Assembly (NCBI RefSeq): GCF_001592365.1
Contig: NZ_BCWU01000004.1
Coordinates: forward strand, 1 to 64,000
Origin: Gordonia hydrophobica NBRC 16057
Lineage (GTDB): Bacteria; Actinomycetota; Actinomycetes; Mycobacteriales; Mycobacteriaceae
Reading direction: 5' to 3'
DNA: 64,000 nucleotides
Shown: piece after piece, positions 1-8,592 of the stretch
Layout: every line of letters starts with the position of its first letter
Numbering within the stretch: position 1 is the stretch's first letter
Notes under the pieces: generated by a model
Told to the model about the DNA's origin: nothing
The model's input: only the letters and a program-made list of their open reading frames with translations
Database searches by the model: none
Position numbers and translations under genes: made by a program

Positions 1-21
1 TGTGGCACAAGAAATCCAAAA

Positions 22-41
22 CACACTATCGAGTTCTCAAA
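22..41 (-). promoter_or_regulatory. 16S rRNA leader element
   Basis: On the minus strand this reads TTTGAGAACTCGATAGTGTG, the conserved leader block found just upstream of 16S rRNA in actinobacterial rRNA operons, where it takes part in antitermination and RNase III processing. It implies an rRNA operon transcribed leftwards, with 16S beyond the left edge. No rRNA sequence itself is inside the window. Confidence 0.8.
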
Positions 42-144
42 GAACACACACCCACCAGCACCAACCAGACAACAACCCGGCCGAACTCCAGCAGACATCT
101 GCAATTACTTTTGTCGATCCCCCCGTCTCCGAGGCGACCTTTCC

Positions 145-173
145 AGCCTAGCAGACCGGAATCATCCCTGCAA
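145..173 (-). promoter_or_regulatory. rRNA operon promoter, proximal (P3)
   Basis: On the minus strand TTGCAG and TAGGCT are separated by 17 bases. It is the last of three tandem sigma-70-like promoters and the closest to the leader element, comparable in position to the conserved PCL1 promoter of mycobacterial rRNA operons. Confidence 0.6.
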
Positions 174-230
174 AACACCCGAATCCAACCATCCGAAGAA
201 GATCTGAACTCTGCCAGGCGCAGGACCGCT

Positions 231-260
231 ACTCTACCCACACCACCGCAGCGAGTGCAA
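231..260 (-). promoter_or_regulatory. rRNA operon promoter, middle (P2)
   Basis: TTGCAC and TAGAGT are separated by 18 bases on the minus strand. It lies about 60 bases upstream of the proximal promoter and faces the same way. Confidence 0.55.
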
Positions 261-315
261 CCCGCCGACGATCAAGTGAATTTCGCGCTTCAGCGGCGAC
301 CCGCTGACCTGGAAT

Positions 316-344
316 AAGTTACGCACGAGCATCGAGAAGGTCAA
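316..344 (-). promoter_or_regulatory. rRNA operon promoter, distal (P1)
   Basis: TTGACC and TAACTT are separated by 17 bases on the minus strand. This is the best -35 match of the three tandem promoters. The rest of the first 476 bases holds no convincing gene. Confidence 0.6.
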
Positions 345-402
345 ATCGCCTGGTCGCGGTGCCCGAATCGACGAGGTGGCCGACGTCCTGACGCCCTTGC
401 TC

Positions 403-422
403 ACCTGTCCGTTCGGGCAGTC
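403..422. promoter_or_regulatory. candidate operator dyad upstream of mftM
   Basis: The core CCTGTCC-GTTC-GGGCAG is an imperfect dyad. Its left arm and GTTC loop are identical to those of the perfect dyad upstream of the methanol dehydrogenase operon at 8593-8622. It ends about 20 bases before the mftM -35 box, a position suited to an activator. The response regulator encoded next door is the natural candidate ligand; that is inference. Confidence 0.5.
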
Positions 423-441
423 GAAAGGCCTGTTCGGCCAG

Positions 442-470
442 TTACCGGGGGCCTGGCGCACCCATACCGT
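442..470 (+). promoter_or_regulatory. mftM promoter, leaderless
   Basis: TTACCG and TACCGT are separated by 17 bases. The -10 box ends six bases before the ATG of mftM, so the transcript probably starts at or next to the start codon and carries no Shine-Dalgarno sequence. Confidence 0.5.
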
Positions 471-476
471 CGAGGG

Positions 477-1298
477 ATGAGCACTACGTTGGCAGGACCT
501 CCCATCACGGTGACCTCTCGACACGGGTTCACCGAGTCGCTCCTCGGGTACCGACAGTCGGGCCGACTGTGGTGGCGCCGCGACGACAGCGGAGTTCACC
601 TGGTCCATCCCTACTCCCCCGCCGACATCTGCGACTCCGTGGTGGTGAACGAACTCCGTCAGTTGGTGCAGGACGATGTGATCGCCGGCCAGACGGAGTT
701 CGAGGATGCGGCAGTCTCCTTGATCACCAGCGTCCACCCGGACGTGCACACGGCGTGGCGCGCCTTCTACGCGAACTCCGTGGCGGAACTGCAGGGTGGC
801 ACCGCCGAGTTCAGCCCGGTGCATCGTCGTGCACGTTCGCTCCTGGCCGGGGATTCGGTCCTGGAGGTCGGTTGCTGCTTCGGATTCTTCGCGCTCCAGT
901 GCGCGGCCGATGGTCGAACGGTGACGGCGACCGACATCTGCGGCGGCGCGCTCGACCTTCTCGACGACGCGTCGGAACATCTCAACCTTCCGGTCACGAC
1001 TCAACGCGGAGACGTCCGGGCCCTCCCGTTTGCCGATCAGAGTTTCGACACTGTGACGGTTCTCCATCTGCTGGAGCACCTGGATCCGCACGACGTGGAC
1101 GGTGCGATCGCGGAGTCGTGTCGGGTCGCTCGGCGACGAGTCGTGATCGCGGTGCCCTACGAGTTGGAGGCCAGCCCGCATTTCGGACACCTCACGACCA
1201 TCTCGGCGAAGGACGTCAAGCGGTGGGCGAAAGTTGCTCCGGGCCGGCGGAAAGAGATCTTCTCCGATCATGGCGGCTGGCTCGTCATCGACTTGTAG
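477..1298 (+). CDS. mftM: mycofactocin oligosaccharide methyltransferase MftM
   Basis: Class I SAM-dependent methyltransferase of 273 residues. The SAM-binding motif I is LEVGCCFGFF at about residues 129-138, followed by an acidic strand (VTATDI) and the LPFADQSFDTVTVLHLLEHL block typical of small-molecule methyltransferases. MftM methylates the glycan tail of the redox cofactor mycofactocin, and its gene is known to sit beside the mdo/mnoSR locus in M. smegmatis, as here. Assignment rests on fold plus context, since the family is divergent. The neighbour mdo belongs to the NDMA-dependent dehydrogenases thought to use mycofactocin. The core mft biosynthesis genes are not in the window. The gene converges on mnoR with a 39-base gap. 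Confidence 0.75.
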   Translation: MSTTLAGPPITVTSRHGFTESLLGYRQSGRLWWRRDDSGVHLVHPYSPADICDSVVVNELRQLVQDDVIAGQTEFEDAAVSLITSVHPDVHTAWRAFYANSVAELQGGTAEFSPVHRRARSLLAGDSVLEVGCCFGFFALQCAADGRTVTATDICGGALDLLDDASEHLNLPVTTQRGDVRALPFADQSFDTVTVLHLLEHLDPHDVDGAIAESCRVARRRVVIAVPYELEASPHFGHLTTISAKDVKRWAKVAPGRRKEIFSDHGGWLVIDL

Positions 1299-1337
1299 CC
1301 GCACCTCGGTCGGCGTCGTCGAGGACGCGGTCCAGCC

Positions 1338-2012
1338 TTAGATCAATCCCCGCTTACTGGCCACATACACTGCGTCGGTCCGCTTGGTGACGTCGAGTTT
1401 CCGAATCACATTGCGGATGTGAAACTTCACTGTCGACTCGGAGATGAACAGCGTCTGACCGATCTGCGCATTCGACTTGCCGTCGGCCATCAGTTTCAAC
1501 ACCTGCCTCTCACGGTCGGTCAGGTCGGCCGCAGGATCGTGCTCGCCCGAGACTGTCCTGAGGACGATGGCCGCGCTCCGCGGATCGAAGGCGCTACCCC
1601 CCGTCGAGACCGTCCGGATGGCGCGAACCAGTTCGGTGGTGTCGACGTCCTTGACGACATAGCCCCGGGCACCGGCCCGAACAGCACGGACCACCAGGTC
1701 GTCGTCGAGGAACGTCGTGAGCACCAGCGAGGCGACCGACGGATACCGACTGTTGATCTCGCGGATGAGGCGTAGCCCCTCGTACTCGGTGCCTGCCGTG
1801 AGCTTGAGGTCCACGACGACGACGTCGGGCGTGCAGTGCGCCACCTCGGCGAGTGCGACGTCGTACGATCCCGCCTCGCCCACGACGACGACCTCGTCGT
1901 CACGATCGAGCAGGGAGCGCAGGCCCTCCCGCAGAAGTGCGTGATCGTCGACCAGGACGGTGCGGATCGGCCTGATTCCAGCCGGCTGCGGCGCCGGTGC
2001 ACGACGGTCCAT
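1338..2012 (-). CDS. mnoR: LuxR-family response regulator MnoR
   Basis: NarL/FixJ-type regulator of 224 residues. The receiver domain has the acidic pair VDDH near residues 21-24, phosphoacceptor Asp68 in VVVDLK and Lys in YVVKD. The C-terminal LuxR helix-turn-helix runs from LTDRERQVLKLMADG through SESTVKFHIRN. It is the last gene of the mdo operon. Its ATG overlaps the mnoS stop (TGATG) and has GAAGGAG upstream; a GTG one codon earlier is the alternative. In M. smegmatis the orthologous MnoSR pair controls propanediol/methanol dehydrogenase expression. I infer that it binds the dyads at 403-422 and 8593-8622. Confidence 0.85.
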   Translation of the reverse strand: MDRRAPAPQPAGIRPIRTVLVDDHALLREGLRSLLDRDDEVVVVGEAGSYDVALAEVAHCTPDVVVVDLKLTAGTEYEGLRLIREINSRYPSVASLVLTTFLDDDLVVRAVRAGARGYVVKDVDTTELVRAIRTVSTGGSAFDPRSAAIVLRTVSGEHDPAADLTDRERQVLKLMADGKSNAQIGQTLFISESTVKFHIRNVIRKLDVTKRTDAVYVASKRGLI

Positions 2013-3352
2013 CACGTCTCCTTCTCTACAGCGGTCCCGAGCGCACCCTCGGCCTCGGCATACGGCAGGTCCACGGCGATCCGCACCCCTCCCAGTCGTG
2101 ACCGGCGGATACGCAGACTGCCACCCAACTCCTGTGCCCGCGACGACATGTTCGCCAACCCGCGGTGACGACTGGCGGCGGGATCCCCGGCTTGCGCGGC
2201 CCGCAGTGTCGCTCGGAGCCGATTCGGATCACCGTCGCCGTCATCGTCGACGCACAGCGTCACCACCTGCCTGCCGTAACTGAAGGTGACGACCACCGCT
2301 GACGCCCCCGAGTGAACTGCGGCATTGAACAGCGACTCTCCCGCGATCCGGAGCACCGCGTGCTGGACGTCACTCGGCAATTCGCGGGGCCGTCCCCGTA
2401 CGGAGACCGAGGCGGTGGTCTCCGCAGGCATGTGGAGAGCGCAGAGTTCGTCGAGGGTTTCAGCGATGCTGGTGGACGGCGTGCGTGCGTCCGACAGCGT
2501 GTCGATGGCGTTCCGCAACTGCCCCATCGCATCCCGCGTCAACCGCACGGCCTTGTCCAGATGTTCGGCACCCGACCCGCTCACGTCACCGCGGCACAAC
2601 TCCATCTGGAGACCGGCGGAGAACACCGACTGCCCCACCGAGTCGTGCAGTTCCCGCGCGATCCTCGACCGCTCGGTGTTGAGCAGCGCGGTGCGTTGCA
2701 CCGCAGACAGTTCGCGCTGGGTACGAACCAGTTCGTCGTTGCGTTCGGCCAACTCGGCCGCCCGCCGATTGGCCTCGGCGAACAGAGTCGCGTTCACCAT
2801 GGCGACGGTGGCCTGGCCTGCGAGAATCCGCAGAACCATGAGGTCGGCGGGATCGATGTCACGGTTGTCCGCCGTCCACGCCGACAACCCGCCGACGATC
2901 CGACCGTCGAGCTCCACCGGGACATGGATGTGATGGTCGTGCACCAGCGGTCCACGGAGCCGCTCGTCATCCCCGCGAAGGACGTCGTTGAGTCGATTGA
3001 GCACTTGATCGGGCAGGTCCGTCGGTTGATCAGCCGCCTGCGCACCCTCGAACGCCATGATGCGACCGTCGCCGGACGCGATGAGGTGGCGCGGTCCGGT
3101 CTGTCCCAGCTGACCATCGGCCAACGCGAAGAGCACCCAGTCGGCGTCGAGGTGATCGCGGACGGTCTCCACCACGGCCACCACGAGCGCTTCGGGACCG
3201 GATGCGGTCTGCACCAAGGCTTTCGAGATGCCTTCGAGGGCGGTCATCACTCGACTCAGTCGGGCTGCCGTACCCCGGAACTCCGCATAGTGACCGCGTT
3301 TGACGGTCCGCAGCCCGACGAGGCTGGCGAGGTCCGGCTTCGGCGCGCCCAC
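2012..3352 (-). CDS. mnoS: sensor histidine kinase MnoS
   Basis: Soluble NarX/DesK-type kinase of about 446 residues with no membrane segment. A GAF-like sensor region spans roughly residues 30-195, followed by a short coiled coil. HisKA_3 has the phosphoacceptor His236 in IARELHDSVGQ, and the HATPase domain contains DDDGDG and RGLANMSSRA. It pairs with mnoR, overlapping it by the TGATG junction. I chose the GTG two bases after the stop of the upstream dehydrogenase gene, because longer starts would overlap that gene's coding region and no strong ribosome site decides. The GAF domain suggests a cytoplasmic small-molecule signal, perhaps an alcohol or aldehyde. Confidence 0.82.
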   Translation of the reverse strand: MGAPKPDLASLVGLRTVKRGHYAEFRGTAARLSRVMTALEGISKALVQTASGPEALVVAVVETVRDHLDADWVLFALADGQLGQTGPRHLIASGDGRIMAFEGAQAADQPTDLPDQVLNRLNDVLRGDDERLRGPLVHDHHIHVPVELDGRIVGGLSAWTADNRDIDPADLMVLRILAGQATVAMVNATLFAEANRRAAELAERNDELVRTQRELSAVQRTALLNTERSRIARELHDSVGQSVFSAGLQMELCRGDVSGSGAEHLDKAVRLTRDAMGQLRNAIDTLSDARTPSTSIAETLDELCALHMPAETTASVSVRGRPRELPSDVQHAVLRIAGESLFNAAVHSGASAVVVTFSYGRQVVTLCVDDDGDGDPNRLRATLRAAQAGDPAASRHRGLANMSSRAQELGGSLRIRRSRLGGVRIAVDLPYAEAEGALGTAVEKET

Positions 3353-3354
3353 GG

Positions 3355-4533
3355 CTACAGCGCCTGTCGATAGAGATCGAGGATCCCGGATTCCTCGGGA
3401 CGACGCGGATTGGTGACCATGCACGAATCCGCGAGCGCGTGCCGGGTCAACAGGCTCAGATCCTCGGCGCGAACGCCGAGCGGTGTCAGGGTGTCGGGCA
3501 TGCCGACCCGAGTGGCGAGTCCTGCGATGGCGTCGGCGAGGCGATCGGCGACCACCTGCGGATCACCCGACGTGTCCAGGCCGACGGCGTCGGCCAGATT
3601 GACGAAGTCGTCGGCGCAGACGAACGCGTTGTATCGGATGACGTGCGGCAGCAGCACCGAATTGATGGTGCCGTGGGGCGCATCGCAATGACCGCCGACG
3701 GGATGACTCATCGCGTGCGCAGCGCCGAGAATCGCGTTGGTGAACGCCATCCCCGCTCGCAGCGAGGCCATCGCCATCTCTTCCCCCGCGAGCCGATCGG
3801 CGGGGTCGTCGACCAGCCGCTCGAGATTGCCCCACACACCGGTGAGCGATTCGAGAACGAGCGAGTCCGTCAACCGGCCGTGCGCGAGGGAGACGTAGGC
3901 CTCGACGCAGTGGGTGAGAGTGTCCATGCCTGCCTGCGCGGTGACCTCGGACGGCGCGGTCGTCAGGAGGGTGGGATCGATGACGGTGACGTTGGGGACC
4001 AGGGTGCGACCGATGATCGTGACCTTGGTCCGGCGCTCCGGATCGTTGATGATGCAGAACTGTGAGACGTCGGCGCCGGAGCCGGCGGTCGTCGGGATTG
4101 CGACGACCGGAGGCAGCGGCCGACGCACCCGGTCGATGCCCTCGTACTCGAGGATCACACCCCCGTTGGACGCCAGCACCGCGACGCCTTTCGCCGTGTC
4201 GATCACCGAGCCGCCGCCGAGCGCGATGAGGCCGTCCGCGCCGTGCGCACGGTAGGCGGTGAAACCGTCGGCGACCTCTCCGGCCCGCGGATTCGGGGTC
4301 ACGTCGAGATAGGACGCAGGGGTCAGGCCTTGCGCACGCAGGCCGTCGAGCAGTTGTGCGTACCACGGCGTCGTCTCGAGATGACGGTCGGAGACCACGA
4401 GCGGCCGCTGCACGCCTAGGCCTGCCACCACGGCGCCCGTCTCGGGGAACGATCCGGGGCCGACGACGATCTCCGGCGTGTGGAATTTCGCGACACGGTT
4501 CGGCGCAGGGCGCGGGCCACCGATTCTGCTCAC
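3355..4533 (-). CDS. iron-containing (group III) alcohol dehydrogenase
   Basis: Member of the Fe-ADH family (392 residues), related to 1,3-propanediol and lactaldehyde dehydrogenases. The NAD-binding signature is ALGGGSVIDTAKG. The metal-ligand region runs from TLTHCVEAYVS (Asp/His) to GAAHAMSHPVGGHCDAPHG (His residues). The start is a GTG preceded by GGAGG ten bases upstream; an ATG 31 codons earlier would run into the preceding gene and lacks a ribosome site. It sits fifth-to-last in the mdo operon order (mdo, moxR, VWA, this gene, mnoS, mnoR), the position of the gene annotated as 1,3-propanediol dehydrogenase in M. smegmatis. Its substrate cannot be read from sequence. Confidence 0.85.
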   Translation of the reverse strand: MSRIGGPRPAPNRVAKFHTPEIVVGPGSFPETGAVVAGLGVQRPLVVSDRHLETTPWYAQLLDGLRAQGLTPASYLDVTPNPRAGEVADGFTAYRAHGADGLIALGGGSVIDTAKGVAVLASNGGVILEYEGIDRVRRPLPPVVAIPTTAGSGADVSQFCIINDPERRTKVTIIGRTLVPNVTVIDPTLLTTAPSEVTAQAGMDTLTHCVEAYVSLAHGRLTDSLVLESLTGVWGNLERLVDDPADRLAGEEMAMASLRAGMAFTNAILGAAHAMSHPVGGHCDAPHGTINSVLLPHVIRYNAFVCADDFVNLADAVGLDTSGDPQVVADRLADAIAGLATRVGMPDTLTPLGVRAEDLSLLTRHALADSCMVTNPRRPEESGILDLYRQAL

Positions 4534-4573
4534 TGACCGACCACCTCCTTCACTGCCTGCGACGGTACCGCTC

Positions 4574-6133
4574 TCACCGAAGCGCCGCCCCCAGTTCGTC
4601 GCACCGCGACAGGATCTCAGCACCATCGCGGGCGCTGATCACGCCGTCGCAGTGTTCGGCGTAATCGTCCAGCGCACAACCTGTTTGGCTCCAGTATCGG
4701 GACGGCTCCGGCGTCAACCAGGCGACCCGATGGGCACGACGGGCGACGTCGGCGAACAGGTCCACGCGGGGGTCGAAGGCGTTGCTGCGCGCGTCGCCGA
4801 CGATCAGGACGCTGGTGCGCCGGGAGATGAGGTCACCGAACCCGCCCAGCGTCTCCGCCCACAGGCGGCCGTAGTCACTGGTCGCCGCCAGATCCAGATC
4901 GTCGGCCGACAGCACCGCGGCCAAGGCGTCATCGGCGGACGCTGCGCGCAGGGCGGGGGTGACCAGGACCGGTCGGTCCACGAAGGCGATCACCTCGCAG
5001 CGATCACCGAACCGGTGCAGGGTCTGCGCCAACCGCAGAATGAAGCCCGCGACCGGTCGTACCGACAACGAGACGTCCACCATGACGAGCATGCGGACCG
5101 GCCCCGGCACGGCGCGACGCCGCCACAGGTTGACCGGGACGCCGTCGGTCGCGACCGCTGCCCGCATCGTCGCCCGCAGGTCCAGCCGCCCGGTGTCGGT
5201 CAGTCGCGGCACGCGGCGCGGTGCGCCGCGCATCCGCTGCACGAGGCGGTGGCAGGCACGGTCGACGTCTGCCTGGTCGCGGTGGGTTCGACTGCTGCTC
5301 CCCGATCCGTCGACGACATCCGCGACCGCCGCGGCCGTCTCCAAGCGATTGGCGAGCGCATCGACGAACCGTGTGAGCGCGTCCTGCAGGGCTTGGCGCT
5401 GCGAGTGGTCGAGCGACGCCGTGTCGTCGACGCCTTCGGCTTCGTAGGCCTGCCTCCCATCGGTGGCGCCCAACGCGCGCAGCAGGCCTGCGGCGTCGGC
5501 GAGGGACAGCGAGCCGCTCTCCACTCGTGCCCCCGAGCCGACCAGTTCTCCCACTTCGGCAGCGGCTGCATGATCGACGTCGATGGTGTAGGTGGCTCCG
5601 CTGCTGACCGTCGACGTGTCGGTGGCGACTTGCAGTTCCTCGGCTCCCGACGACACTGAGAAGTCGTCGTCCTCGCGGTGTGAGCTCTCGCCTCCCCGCT
5701 CGGACGCATCGGGGTCGTCGATCATCAGGTCGCCGATCTCGGCGGTGTGTTCATCGGCGCCGATCATCCGGCCCGCGCCGGTGAAGTCGTCGTCCCAGTC
5801 GACGTCGTCGGGCAGGTCGTTGACGACGGTGCGGACGGAAGCCGAACCCGACTCCTCGTCGACGTGCTCGGCGAGTCCGAAATAGACATCGAAGGCGAGG
5901 TCGAACATCGTTTGTTCATGCGCGTACTTGACGCTCACGCAGCGCAGCGCACAGCGCAGACGATCGAGATCGGCGGCGCCGACGAACGCCAGCACCCGCC
6001 GAATCTCGATCACCTCTGCGGGTGAGGCGGGGATGCCGAACGCGCGCAGGGCCCGCCCGAAGGCGACGGCCAAGCCGTCCAGCACGCCCGACCCGTCGCC
6101 GACGGTCCTCGCCGCCTCACCGACCACCGTCAT
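4574..6133 (-). CDS. CoxE-like VWA domain protein, partner of MoxR
   Basis: Protein of 519 residues. The C-terminal third is a von Willebrand A domain with a MIDAS motif DVSLS at residues 353-357, preceded by a hydrophobic strand. The middle is acidic and probably disordered. The N-terminal region is helical, as in CoxE-like proteins. Its ATG overlaps the moxR stop as ATGA, so the two are translationally coupled. MoxR AAA+ ATPases paired with VWA proteins (CbbQ/CbbO, NorQ/NorD, RavA/ViaA) act as chaperones that activate or insert metal into a client enzyme. The client here is inferred to be Mdo or the adjacent iron-type dehydrogenase. Confidence 0.8.
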   Translation of the reverse strand: MTVVGEAARTVGDGSGVLDGLAVAFGRALRAFGIPASPAEVIEIRRVLAFVGAADLDRLRCALRCVSVKYAHEQTMFDLAFDVYFGLAEHVDEESGSASVRTVVNDLPDDVDWDDDFTGAGRMIGADEHTAEIGDLMIDDPDASERGGESSHREDDDFSVSSGAEELQVATDTSTVSSGATYTIDVDHAAAAEVGELVGSGARVESGSLSLADAAGLLRALGATDGRQAYEAEGVDDTASLDHSQRQALQDALTRFVDALANRLETAAAVADVVDGSGSSSRTHRDQADVDRACHRLVQRMRGAPRRVPRLTDTGRLDLRATMRAAVATDGVPVNLWRRRAVPGPVRMLVMVDVSLSVRPVAGFILRLAQTLHRFGDRCEVIAFVDRPVLVTPALRAASADDALAAVLSADDLDLAATSDYGRLWAETLGGFGDLISRRTSVLIVGDARSNAFDPRVDLFADVARRAHRVAWLTPEPSRYWSQTGCALDDYAEHCDGVISARDGAEILSRCDELGAALR

Positions 6134-7182
6134 CGCCGGGCTCCGACTCCCACCCGAGACCGCGCGGCGCCGAAGGCCGCCACCGTCGACGACCCCGTCG
6201 CAGCCGACTCGGTGCTCCGGCTCTTCGCGGAACCATCCGCGTCGAGGCTGCGCCGGACCTGCTCGAGGTCGGTACCGAACTTGACCAGCAGCGACATCAA
6301 CGCGCCGTCCGCCGAGACGTCGATGGCGTCGTCCCCCTGCTTCAGCAGGGCTGCCGCGCGTGCCGCATCGATCACCTCGGCGATCGACGGACTCTTCCGC
6401 AGCGGCAGTTCGCGGAGCCTGCGGGCGAGGTCGACGACGTCGGCCACCACGTCGGCGGCGACCTCCGGGGCGCGGACCGCGACGATCTGCTGCTCGCGCT
6501 CGGCGGTCGGATACGCCACCTGGAAGTGCAGGCACCGACGCTTGAGCGCGGGCGACAGCTCACGCGTGTCGTTGGAGGTCAGAATCACCCACGGTGAGGA
6601 CCGCGCGGTGAACGTGCCGAGCTCAGGCACCGTCACCTGGCGTTCGGCCAGCACCTCGAGCATGACCGCCTCCATCGCCTCGTCAGTCCGATCGATCTCG
6701 TCGACCAGCAGGACGGTCGGCATCGTCGAGACGATCGCCGAGAGCAGCGGACGCGGCACCAGGAAGTCCTCGGTGTACACGCCGACATCGGTGCGGGCGA
6801 GCGCCGTCGACGCCGCAGACAGGGTCTCGTGCGAGGCCAGTTCATCGCTGATGCGGTCGCGCAGCATCTGCACGTGCAGCAGCTGCCGGGCGTAGTCCCA
6901 CTCGTACAGGGCACGCGCGTCGTCGAGACCCTCGTAACACTGGAGTCGGATCAGCTCGCGGCCGGACGCCGCAGCCAACGACTTGGCGAGCTCAGTCTTG
7001 CCGACGCCCGCAGGCCCCTCCAGCAGCAGCGGCCTGTCGAGCAGCGTCGCCAGATGAAGCACCACCGCGAGGTCGGGAGCAATCAGATAGCCCTCGCCCG
7101 CCAGCGCGTCGGTGAGGTCGTCGACGGTGTCGAACTCGACGACGTCGGAGCGGATGGAGGAGCCTGCGTGTGCGTCGGACAT
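6130..7182 (-). CDS. MoxR-family AAA+ ATPase
   Basis: AAA+ ATPase of 350 residues. Walker A is GPAGVGKT at residues 56-63, Walker B is TVLLVDEIDR, sensor 1 is VILTSND, and an arginine-finger region follows (ELSPALKRRCLHF). The start is ATG with GGAAG upstream, five bases after the mdo stop. The C-terminal 40 residues are low-complexity and Ser/Ala rich. With the downstream VWA protein it forms the classic MoxR-VWA chaperone pair. Its place directly after mdo suggests that it matures the methanol dehydrogenase. Confidence 0.88.
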   Translation of the reverse strand: MSDAHAGSSIRSDVVEFDTVDDLTDALAGEGYLIAPDLAVVLHLATLLDRPLLLEGPAGVGKTELAKSLAAASGRELIRLQCYEGLDDARALYEWDYARQLLHVQMLRDRISDELASHETLSAASTALARTDVGVYTEDFLVPRPLLSAIVSTMPTVLLVDEIDRTDEAMEAVMLEVLAERQVTVPELGTFTARSSPWVILTSNDTRELSPALKRRCLHFQVAYPTAEREQQIVAVRAPEVAADVVADVVDLARRLRELPLRKSPSIAEVIDAARAAALLKQGDDAIDVSADGALMSLLVKFGTDLEQVRRSLDADGSAKSRSTESAATGSSTVAAFGAARSRVGVGARR

Positions 7183-7187
7183 GGTTA

Positions 7188-8459
7188 TCAGTAACTTCCG
7201 GTCATGGCGTGGCGGATCATCGGCAGCTGCGATTCGACGGTGCACTCACGGGGGTTGGCCGGCGTGCACCAGTCAGCCATCATGTGCTCGGAGATGGTCT
7301 GAACCATCTTGTCCGAGGTGTCGATGCTGTCGCCGCGGTTCTCGTACTTGCCGGTGCCCATCCGGTTCTTCTGGTAGGTGTTCGGGCGCACCTGGCCGAA
7401 GTTGTCCGGAATGCCGAGGTCCTTCGACAGTCGGATCGCGGCGTCGACGGCGGCGTCGGCGGCCTGCACGGTCGTCATGTTGCGGGTGTCGACGCCCATC
7501 AGCGGAGCCATCTCAGCGAACCGCTCGTACCGTGCGGGCAGGTTGTACTCCCACACGCGCGGCAGTGCGATGGCGTTGTTGAGACCGTGATGCAGGTCGA
7601 AGTACGCGCTGATGGCGTGCGACATCGAGTGGATCTGGCCGAGGCCACCGGAGTTGAACGCCTGCGCGGCGATGTACTGCGCGTGCATCATGCCGGTGCG
7701 GGCTTCGAGGTTGTGCGGATCGTAGACCGCGGTCGGCAGGTGCTTGGCGATCAGCTCGATCGAGTACTTGGCGTTGCCGAGCGACGGAGCGAAGTCCAGT
7801 CGCGACACCCACGGCTCGCTGGCGTGCGCCAGGACGTCGAAACCACAGTACGCGGTGAACTCCTGGGGGCACGAGTAGTACAGCAGCGGGTCGTCCATCG
7901 CGAGGTCGACGAGGCAGGAGTCGTCGAAGGCCACCCACTTGTGCGGGTTGTCCATGTCGGAGGTATCGGTGATGACGTAGGCCCACGAGGTCTCCGAGCC
8001 GGTGCCCGCCGTCGTCGAGACGGCGATGTGCTTCGGGTTCTCCTTGTTCGTCGCCTTCGAGAAGCCTTCGAACTCGTTGATGTTGCGCCCGTCGTGCGAG
8101 ATCACCATGCGGGCGCCCTTGGCGGCGTCGTGGCTCGAACCGCCGCCGACCGAGATGATGCCGTCGCACTTCTCCGACTGATACCGCGCAGCGGCATCCA
8201 TCGCGTTCGTGTCCTTGGGGTTCGACTGCACCTCGTCGAACAGGACGACGTCGACGCCCTGGTACTCGATCTTGCCGACGAGCTCCTCGATGATCCCCGA
8301 TCCGCGCAGACCGGTGGTCATGAGCAGCACGCGCGTCATGCCGAGTTCCTTGGCTTCGACGCCGAGCATGTCATGGGCGCCGACGCCGAGCTTGGCCTTC
8401 GGGAAGGGGTGGAACTCCTTGATCGGGAAGTCCCAGATCTGATTCAACTCGATTGCCAT
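7188..8459 (-). CDS. mdo: NDMA-dependent methanol dehydrogenase Mdo/Mno
   Basis: Iron-type alcohol dehydrogenase fold, 423 residues starting MAIELNQIWDFPIKEFHPF, the length and N-terminus of actinobacterial nicotinoprotein methanol:NDMA oxidoreductases. Cofactor motif ISVGGGSSHDAAKG; metal-site region CGFDVLAHASEPW and HAISAYFDLHHGLNNAIALP. These enzymes hold NAD(H) tightly and pass electrons to an external acceptor, for which mycofactocin is the proposed physiological carrier. GAAGGAG lies eight bases before the ATG. First gene of the six-gene operon; a perfect 30-base dyad sits about 130 bases upstream of the start. No clear -35/-10 pair was found in between. Confidence 0.92.
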   Translation of the reverse strand: MAIELNQIWDFPIKEFHPFPKAKLGVGAHDMLGVEAKELGMTRVLLMTTGLRGSGIIEELVGKIEYQGVDVVLFDEVQSNPKDTNAMDAAARYQSEKCDGIISVGGGSSHDAAKGARMVISHDGRNINEFEGFSKATNKENPKHIAVSTTAGTGSETSWAYVITDTSDMDNPHKWVAFDDSCLVDLAMDDPLLYYSCPQEFTAYCGFDVLAHASEPWVSRLDFAPSLGNAKYSIELIAKHLPTAVYDPHNLEARTGMMHAQYIAAQAFNSGGLGQIHSMSHAISAYFDLHHGLNNAIALPRVWEYNLPARYERFAEMAPLMGVDTRNMTTVQAADAAVDAAIRLSKDLGIPDNFGQVRPNTYQKNRMGTGKYENRGDSIDTSDKMVQTISEHMMADWCTPANPRECTVESQLPMIRHAMTGSY

Positions 8460-8592
8460 GGGGCGAACTCCTTCGTGAGATGCGCGGCGCGCTCGGCGTC
8501 GCTGGGCTGTCTCAACTAGCGTGTTCCCCGTCACAGCCCCGCGACAAGACTCCCTGACCCTGCGCCGGATGGTTGGGCCCGACAGTCCAGGC

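Noticed and set aside
234..1304. A 356-codon minus-strand frame opposite mftM
   Set aside because: It is antisense to the methyltransferase, has no recognisable domain and would overlap the rRNA promoters.
4574..6535. Longer form of the VWA protein starting inside moxR
   Set aside because: The added 134 residues are moxR read in another frame; the ATG at 6133 has the ATGA coupling expected of the pair.
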